Source: CAYGDP01 sp964348665 (GTDB lineage: Bacteria > Verrucomicrobiota > Verrucomicrobiia > Palsa-1439 > CAYGDP01). Taken from it: a stretch of 64,000 nt of DNA. Shown here piece by piece: positions 59,236 to 64,000 of this stretch. The notes below the pieces were generated by a model. That model was given only the letters and a program-made list of their open reading frames with translations, was not told the DNA's origin and made no database searches. Position 1 is the stretch's first letter. Every line of letters starts with the position of its first letter. Position numbers and translations under genes: made by a program. The stretch is taken from contig CAYGDP010000001.1 in the NCBI GenBank assembly GCA_964348665.1, positions 1 to 64,000 on the forward strand. The letters run 5' to 3'.

Positions 59236-61173
59236 TCAATGCGGATCGGTCACGGGCGGCTGCTTCGTTAACAACTCCGTCAGATTATAGTGGGTGAAAG
59301 GATTGTCGCATGCTGGATTTTTTGCGCTGGCGTTGGCCACCCAGAAATCGAGCGTATCAGGGGCGAACAAGACCGCGTGAAGATTGGATTTCATCGCGAC
59401 CGGACGTTTCATCAGCTCAATGGCCGCTGGCGCGTCAATCTTGCCATACTGCGCCTGCACTTTGTCGCAGAGCGCATTGTACCGTTTGTCGGCGCTCAAC
59501 AACACGCAATCGGCGAACGGCCTAGGCAATCGTTCGTTGGCTTCGCCCGCCTTGACCACCGTGAACTCGGTGGGCGTGGCGGCGATGCCGACGGCTTGCT
59601 TGGTTTTGGCATCGCTGATCACATAATAATATTCGCACGTGCGCGGTCCTTTGCGCATGATCTCGACCGCTTCGTCGAGCGTGTTGGCTTTCTCCATAAT
59701 TTCGCGGAGCAGATGCGCCATCGGTTTGCCGTCCCAATTGCCTTCGCCTCGCCCGCCCATTTCGCCAATGGCGATTTTCTTCTCGTTCATGGCGGTAACC
59801 GACCCGATGAAACCGGCGTAGCTGATATTGACCCAGGCGTTTTTGCCCGTGGGTTGATTGACGATGACGACGGCATTGGGTTCGAGCCCGACGCCTCGCA
59901 TGTAATCGAGGACGCGACCGTGATAGAGCGCGCCGCCGACCGTGGCTTTGCCATAAACCGCAAAACCGCTGCAATGGAAGAGTTCCGGAAATACATTGGC
60001 GAGACGGAGTTCGTTGGGATCCATGCCCGCGCCTTTCGCGAGCGCGACGGCTTCGCGTTTGGAATCATCGTCAATGAATGAAGAGAGCCGCTTGTAGGCG
60101 TCCTCAATCTCGCCAAAAAACCACCGGCCTTTGTCGAACGAACTGCCGACGCCGACGCCATAGACGATGCGCTCGGCTACGTCGCGGATTTTCGGGGCGA
60201 GCAGTTTGCCGTGCTGCCAGCCCATTTCTTCCGGTGTGCCTTGGAGGTGTAACACCAGAGTGCCGTGGACGCGTTCGAGATAGCCGTTGCCTTCGCGCGC
60301 GATCAGGACGCGCATGGGGCCGTCTGCGGCGTGTTTTTTGATGTCGGGATCTTTCGAGCCGAGCAACGCCAGCGGCAGCACCTCAAAAAACCGGACGAGA
60401 TGACCCACCGCGACTTCTTCAATCCGCGCGTCGGTGGGCTTCTGAAACTCAAACTGCTTTGGGTCAATCGTTGCGGACAACTTTGCGTCAGTAATTTCCA
60501 GCTTCGCTTTCCAATCCTCGCCCAGCGCCTCGATCCGCGCCGGCAGCGAATCAGGCCGAATCCATATTTTCGCGCTGACGCTTACCTTGGGGAACGTCTG
60601 CTTGTTCGGGGTCGCCTCGATGACCTGACACTCGACGTCGCCGATTTTTTCCGGCGCAGCGAATTTCGCGTTTACCGCGGTCGGCAGGAAAAACAAGAGA
60701 TTGTTGTTGAGCGGCCACTGCAGCGCCGGAATTTTGTTGGCGACTTTGTCGGCGTCCGAGAAGGGTTGACCGCGCCAGCGTGCCACGTCGGGTTTGCCAA
60801 GGACACCAAATTTTTTCCCGGGCGTGTAAATCGCGAGCGTATTGCCATTTCGGACCATTTCAGCGTCAAGGTCGGGATGATGAATTTCCAACCGCAACTT
60901 GTCGGGTTTTTGATACACGAGTTTGCCCGTGGCTCTTTGCGTCTTGCCGTTTTGGTCGAGCGAGAATGACAGCGTCGCTTCGAGACAGGGAGTCTGGGTT
61001 TGTGTGGACTCGGAAACCAGTCCTTGAAACGTCGTCAGCGTTCGCGCCAGGACAAAATAAGGCTTGCTCGCCTCGGCGAGCTTGGCAGTGTCCGGCGCGT
61101 CATCGGCGCGCAAGAAAGGAACAACATAAAGAAGGGTAGCAGCCGCAACGATTCTGATTAATGTTCGGTTCAT
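59236..61173 (-). CDS. LolA-like/DUF2092 domain fused to NTN-hydrolase (C45-like) domain
   Basis: A 645-residue exported protein (signal MNRTLIRIVAAATLLYVVPFLRA). Residues 25-235 resemble LolA or DUF2092 lipid-binding halves: TGKLVYQKPDKLRLEIHHPDLDAEMVRNGNTLAIYTPGKK, then SAKIWIRPDSLPARIEAL. Residues 290-640 resemble the acyl-CoA:6-aminopenicillanate acyltransferase-like NTN hydrolases (peptidase C45): HGKLLAPKIRD, LFHCSGFAVYG with the candidate catalytic Cys near residue 400, ALYHGRVLDYM, GKPMAHLLREIME. It may cleave an amide or ester of a lipid-like substrate delivered by the first domain. GGAGG lies 6 bases before the ATG at 61173. Confidence 0.75.
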   Translation of the reverse strand: MNRTLIRIVAAATLLYVVPFLRADDAPDTAKLAEASKPYFVLARTLTTFQGLVSESTQTQTPCLEATLSFSLDQNGKTQRATGKLVYQKPDKLRLEIHHPDLDAEMVRNGNTLAIYTPGKKFGVLGKPDVARWRGQPFSDADKVANKIPALQWPLNNNLLFFLPTAVNAKFAAPEKIGDVECQVIEATPNKQTFPKVSVSAKIWIRPDSLPARIEALGEDWKAKLEITDAKLSATIDPKQFEFQKPTDARIEEVAVGHLVRFFEVLPLALLGSKDPDIKKHAADGPMRVLIAREGNGYLERVHGTLVLHLQGTPEEMGWQHGKLLAPKIRDVAERIVYGVGVGSSFDKGRWFFGEIEDAYKRLSSFIDDDSKREAVALAKGAGMDPNELRLANVFPELFHCSGFAVYGKATVGGALYHGRVLDYMRGVGLEPNAVVIVNQPTGKNAWVNISYAGFIGSVTAMNEKKIAIGEMGGRGEGNWDGKPMAHLLREIMEKANTLDEAVEIMRKGPRTCEYYYVISDAKTKQAVGIAATPTEFTVVKAGEANERLPRPFADCVLLSADKRYNALCDKVQAQYGKIDAPAAIELMKRPVAMKSNLHAVLFAPDTLDFWVANASAKNPACDNPFTHYNLTELLTKQPPVTDPH

Positions 61174-61270
61174 CAACGCCTCCATTTCACAGCCAACTGT
61201 CGCATAACAAGGCATGGATGGCAAGCCATCTACCGGCAACTGCAAGAGTTAACTGCGTTCGCTGACAAGA

Positions 61271-62995
61271 TTATTTGCTCATTCGGACGAGGGACATCTC
61301 CCATTCGATATATTCTTTTGTTGGGTAATAGGTTACATCCGCAGGAAGAAGGAAAAGCTTATCAGATATGTCCACATCTAACTCGACGTTTGTGTAGAGT
61401 TTAGTCAGATGAGAGGGAACAACTATCTGGGGTCGAGATGTAGACTCCCCGACGGTCGCCGCGACTGGAGGATTGCCTTCCGCTTTCTGTTGCTGTTGAT
61501 TCCCCCCTGCTCCCGACCCTGTTACCTGACTCTGGCGTTGCAGTCCAGTTTCCGGCTTGCGACCTGTCAAATCGCGTCCAATATCACCCCAACGAACACT
61601 CTTGCCGAGTTCCCCCGGTGGAATCCCCACAAAATCATTACCCGTGATGAGCTTGATGCCATGGGGTCGCTTTTCAAGCTTCGTCCAGTCGCCTTCAGAC
61701 GGCGCGCTGTACACGGTTGGTTGCATCCCGCCGATATCGACTTTCATTGTGAAATTATCGGGATGCCGGAGAGACGGTGAGACATTGTTGTTACGATTTT
61801 GATAGGTCGGCGCATCGTTTGCTGGAGGTGTTGACCGATAGCCCTGTGGGATCCAAATTGTCCGCGGCCAGTATAGAAAACTATACACAGGCGGATTTTT
61901 CCCATCATAGGTTCCTCGGACGCCGCTGTATTGGTAATCGAACACGTCGCAGATGACTCCTTCAACTCGCTGCCACTGTGCGCGTTTGTCTCCATTGTTT
62001 TTCATCCAATCCAACTCGTCGAACGGATTCTCGCCGAGGATCAGATATAAATCAGTCAGCGGATTAAGAGGATGTTTTTCCCCCTGCTTTAAGCCAGTTT
62101 TTTTTGAGTCGGTGTAGCTGTAGATCGCGTCCCCCGAATTGATATAAACTCTTTTGCCGCGCGTTTCCTCACTTTCCATACGCGCTTTATCACCCTTCAT
62201 CCATAGTTCGTACTTCAATTTGTTTAACCTGCCTCCTATCACTTCGACTTTGCAATGGAGTGTCCGGTTGGCGTTAGGTGAGGGAGCAGGTTTGGCATTT
62301 GTCTGACCCGCCCGCGCGAACGCGCCCATGATCTTCGTGCCGTCTGAACCGACAAACTCGATATCTACGGGCACCAAGAATTTCTCTTCGGCAATCTTCC
62401 CGCCGATCTCGATGTTTTTGTAGGTCTTGGTGATCTTCCTCCAAGCCGTTCCCCGCCGGCCGTCGTCCACAAACTTCACTACGACCGGTTGTTCGATGGC
62501 AATCCAATAGGTGAACTTCGACAGATTTGGCACATCCCATTTCCAAACCTCACACTGCACACGCTCGACGGTTTCAAACCCCGTTCGCTTCCCGCGCTCG
62601 CGCAACACGGAGATCGCCAGGGACGGATTCCGCTCTTCTGTTGCCCCCAGTGTATTTTTCGTGCCGAGCTTGCTCCCCTCCAACCAAGAAAACTTCGTCG
62701 CCCCCATAAAAATCTGGATGAGCTTTTGACCTTTTTTGGGGTTACCGAGCGTCTTGCGTTCGAAATCCGTGACCACGCCCGCCAGCTTGTTGCCTGTCTG
62801 AATCGTCTCGATGCGTGCGTTGTCGTCCTGCATCCAAAACTCGGATAACCACGTCATCCCATTGGGCTGAACCTCGTATTGGGTTTCGATGAAACAGTGA
62901 AATGCAGGATCCTGCGGCACATGCGGGGTTTCTGCGCGCACAACCACTGCCAGACAAGCAAATAGCGAGCAACCGATTGTGATGAACCGATTCAT
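61271..62995 (-). CDS. Exported protein with two LolA-like domains
   Basis: A 574-residue exported protein (signal MNRFITIGCSLFACLAVVVRA). The region to residue 230 has QPNGMTWLSEFWMQDDNARIETIQTGNK ... VVTDFERKT, and residues 245-370 repeat the pattern (HCKVEVIGGRLNKLKYELWMKGDKARMESEETRG). These are LolA/outer-membrane lipoprotein-sorting-like folds: an extended strand, then WMKGDKARME. The remaining 200 residues are polar with an NQQQQK linker. It is next to the LolA-NTN fusion and may share its substrate. The start at 62995 gives a good signal peptide; a weak GAGA precedes it. Confidence 0.6.
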   Translation of the reverse strand: MNRFITIGCSLFACLAVVVRAETPHVPQDPAFHCFIETQYEVQPNGMTWLSEFWMQDDNARIETIQTGNKLAGVVTDFERKTLGNPKKGQKLIQIFMGATKFSWLEGSKLGTKNTLGATEERNPSLAISVLRERGKRTGFETVERVQCEVWKWDVPNLSKFTYWIAIEQPVVVKFVDDGRRGTAWRKITKTYKNIEIGGKIAEEKFLVPVDIEFVGSDGTKIMGAFARAGQTNAKPAPSPNANRTLHCKVEVIGGRLNKLKYELWMKGDKARMESEETRGKRVYINSGDAIYSYTDSKKTGLKQGEKHPLNPLTDLYLILGENPFDELDWMKNNGDKRAQWQRVEGVICDVFDYQYSGVRGTYDGKNPPVYSFLYWPRTIWIPQGYRSTPPANDAPTYQNRNNNVSPSLRHPDNFTMKVDIGGMQPTVYSAPSEGDWTKLEKRPHGIKLITGNDFVGIPPGELGKSVRWGDIGRDLTGRKPETGLQRQSQVTGSGAGGNQQQQKAEGNPPVAATVGESTSRPQIVVPSHLTKLYTNVELDVDISDKLFLLPADVTYYPTKEYIEWEMSLVRMSK

Positions 62996-63183
62996 TCTCG
63001 TGCCGTGGGCGAAGTATAACACCTGCAAGGAATTGTGCAAACAATTTCTCAATCCCAAATTCCCTGTTTCCAAATTTAAGCGGGTCGAAACAAGCCGGTC
63101 CTATCTATAGAATGGGATCCGAAACGTACTGGTATGCAGCCGATAAAGTTGAGGCGCGAACAGTTTCGTGTTAGCGTGCCGCT

Positions 63184-63261
63184 GTGTCTGGCGAAAAGCT
63201 TGTCATCAACGAAATCTACAAAAGCGTGCAGGGCGAGAGCATCTACCGCCGACTACTCTGA
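63184..63261 (+). pseudogene. Fragment of a queE-like gene
   Basis: From the GTG at 63184 the frame reads KLVINEIYKSVQGESIYRRLL and then stops after 25 codons. I-N-E-I-x-x-S-x-QGES is the start of QueE (7-carboxy-7-deazaguanine synthase), a radical-SAM enzyme of queuosine synthesis. The Cys motif that should follow is missing. The frame runs into the 3' end of a convergent membrane gene. It is a remnant of a longer gene, and the intact gene may lie elsewhere. Confidence 0.55.
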
Positions 63262-63683
63262 AAGAGAGAAGAGAAAACCATAATCAGAGGAACCACTATC
63301 AACTCAGAGGAAAAGCCAACGATCATTCCAATTCGGCTAACAGTTGGATAGGTGTCTTGCGCGAGAAAAGAAATCATAATGGCGAACAATCCCACCACAA
63401 CCAGAACGATCCATAGACGTGCGAGCAGGTTTTTTAACCGTTCGGCAGGATTCCAAATCATGTTGCAGGCAAAAATTGTAACGGCAAGCCCAGTTAAAAC
63501 CCAAAAGGCGTGACCTATCCAAATGCATTGCCCTGTAATCGTCTCATTCTCTTCCAGCAAATAAACCGAAAACATAGCCACAAAACTCGGCGCGCCAAAG
63601 GCGACTGCTGACCTTCTGCGTCGCCGACACCGGTCTGTTTTCTCACTGCGGAATTGCTCTCGAAGCTCGTTCACATTGAGCAT
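63243..63683 (-). CDS. Small membrane protein
   Basis: A 146-residue protein. A basic N-terminus (LREQFRSEKTDRCRRRRRS) is followed by four hydrophobic helices: SFVAMFSVYLL, IWIGHAFWVLTGLAVTIFAC, LWIVLVVVGLFAIMISFL and GFSSELIVVPLIMVFSSLF. I choose the ATG at 63683 because GGGAG lies 5 bases upstream; a longer frame to 63821 would run into the next gene. The family is not recognised. Its 3' end overlaps the queE-like fragment. Confidence 0.5.
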   Translation of the reverse strand: MLNVNELREQFRSEKTDRCRRRRRSAVAFGAPSFVAMFSVYLLEENETITGQCIWIGHAFWVLTGLAVTIFACNMIWNPAERLKNLLARLWIVLVVVGLFAIMISFLAQDTYPTVSRIGMIVGFSSELIVVPLIMVFSSLFQSSRR

Positions 63684-63745
63684 TTTGCTCCCTGTCGGGG
63701 CGGCTTTGCAAGAGCAAAGCTTTCGTGTTAGCTTCGGACAAGCCG

Positions 63746-64000
63746 ATGAGTACGCCAAAAAAATCCTTATACGATCGCTATCCACGGCGCTACGAAGTGC
63801 CGCTGCTGATCCTTGCCTCATGTGTATTGCTGGGTTTTGGTTTGTCTCTGCCGCTGGTTTTCGTCAAGAAGATGATTTTTTGGAAAAACGAATACTCGGT
63901 CGTCACCGGCGCCTGGAGTTTGGTTCAACAGCGGGAATTTCTCCTGGCCGCCGTCCTGTTTTTCTTTTCGCTCGTCTTTCCCATCGCCAAACTCATTGGA
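63746..64000 (+). CDS. PqiA-like membrane protein, 5' part
   Basis: The gene runs off the right edge; 85 codons are visible. The N-terminal part has a basic stretch (KKSLYDRYPRRYEV) and a membrane helix (LLILASCVLLGFGLSLPLVFV). It continues with FWKNEYSVVTGAWSLVQQREFLLAAVLFFFSLVFPIAKLIG, which matches the paraquat-inducible protein A pattern. PqiA-type proteins are integral inner-membrane proteins of envelope lipid transport systems. The start at 63746 has no strong ribosome site. Confidence 0.6.
   Translation, partial: MSTPKKSLYDRYPRRYEVPLLILASCVLLGFGLSLPLVFVKKMIFWKNEYSVVTGAWSLVQQREFLLAAVLFFFSLVFPIAKLIG

Overview
The window is typical of a bacterium of the PVC group, most probably Verrucomicrobiota (Pedosphaera/Limisphaera-like), though Planctomycetota cannot be excluded. 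The pointers are a Pirellula/Verrucomicrobium-type heme-binding dehydrogenase, a DUF1080 protein, a DUF1552 protein, YXWGXW-type tryptophan-rich secreted proteins, GYF_2 membrane proteins, giant secreted proteins with an N-terminal LExR motif, and a PknB-type Ser/Thr kinase. No rRNA, complete tRNA or CRISPR array was seen.

Layout: (1) 1-4253, three co-directional GYF_2/membrane genes, the last a GYF-TPR-formylglycine-enzyme-like fusion. (2) 4431-12481, a phage-like accessory block: a long minus-strand operon (zinc ribbons, a tandem-AbrB protein, an AAA+ ATPase, an SSB-tipped phage-family protein, several unknowns), then a divergent regulatory region and a plus-strand phage replication-type gene. 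It ends in what looks like the 3' end of a tRNA gene, a candidate attR. No integrase or structural gene is visible, and the left end is not resolved. (3) 12485-26598, secreted and envelope proteins: a YncE-like propeller, an RTX/PKD protein, transglutaminase-like and DUF1080 proteins, the heme-binding dehydrogenase, two tryptophan-rich proteins with long charged tails, and a TPR glycosyltransferase-like protein. (4) 26630-28318, the rplU-rpmA-obgE operon with a pair of REP-like palindromes. (5) 28465-32754, an envelope metal-handling cluster: multicopper oxidase, ZIP transporter, cupredoxin, outer-membrane barrel, NicO-type exporter.

(6) 32788-36851, three GYF_2-Yip1 paralogues and a DUF3592 protein. 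(7) 36908-40188, two ankyrin proteins (one fused to WD40 repeats) lying between 129-bp direct repeats; the right-hand repeat carries a truncated copy of the DUF3592 gene. (8) 40617-57826, mtnA, a 2212-residue secreted repeat protein convergent with a Ser/Thr kinase, DUF1552, polysaccharide deacetylase, a DUF721/DciA-like protein, rpsA and tyrS. (9) 57874-64000, small membrane proteins, a frameshifted ceramidase-family gene, a LolA-like/NTN-hydrolase fusion beside a double-LolA-like protein, a 25-codon queE-like remnant, and the start of a pqiA-like gene.

Most of the window is envelope and secretion biology around a small informational core (rplU, rpmA, obgE, dciA-like, rpsA, tyrS, mtnA). The parts most worth following up are the phage-like block with its 18-bp inverted repeats and tRNA-end boundary, the ankyrin cassette between direct repeats, and the metal-handling cluster. 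All assignments come from reading the sequence; no database search was run.
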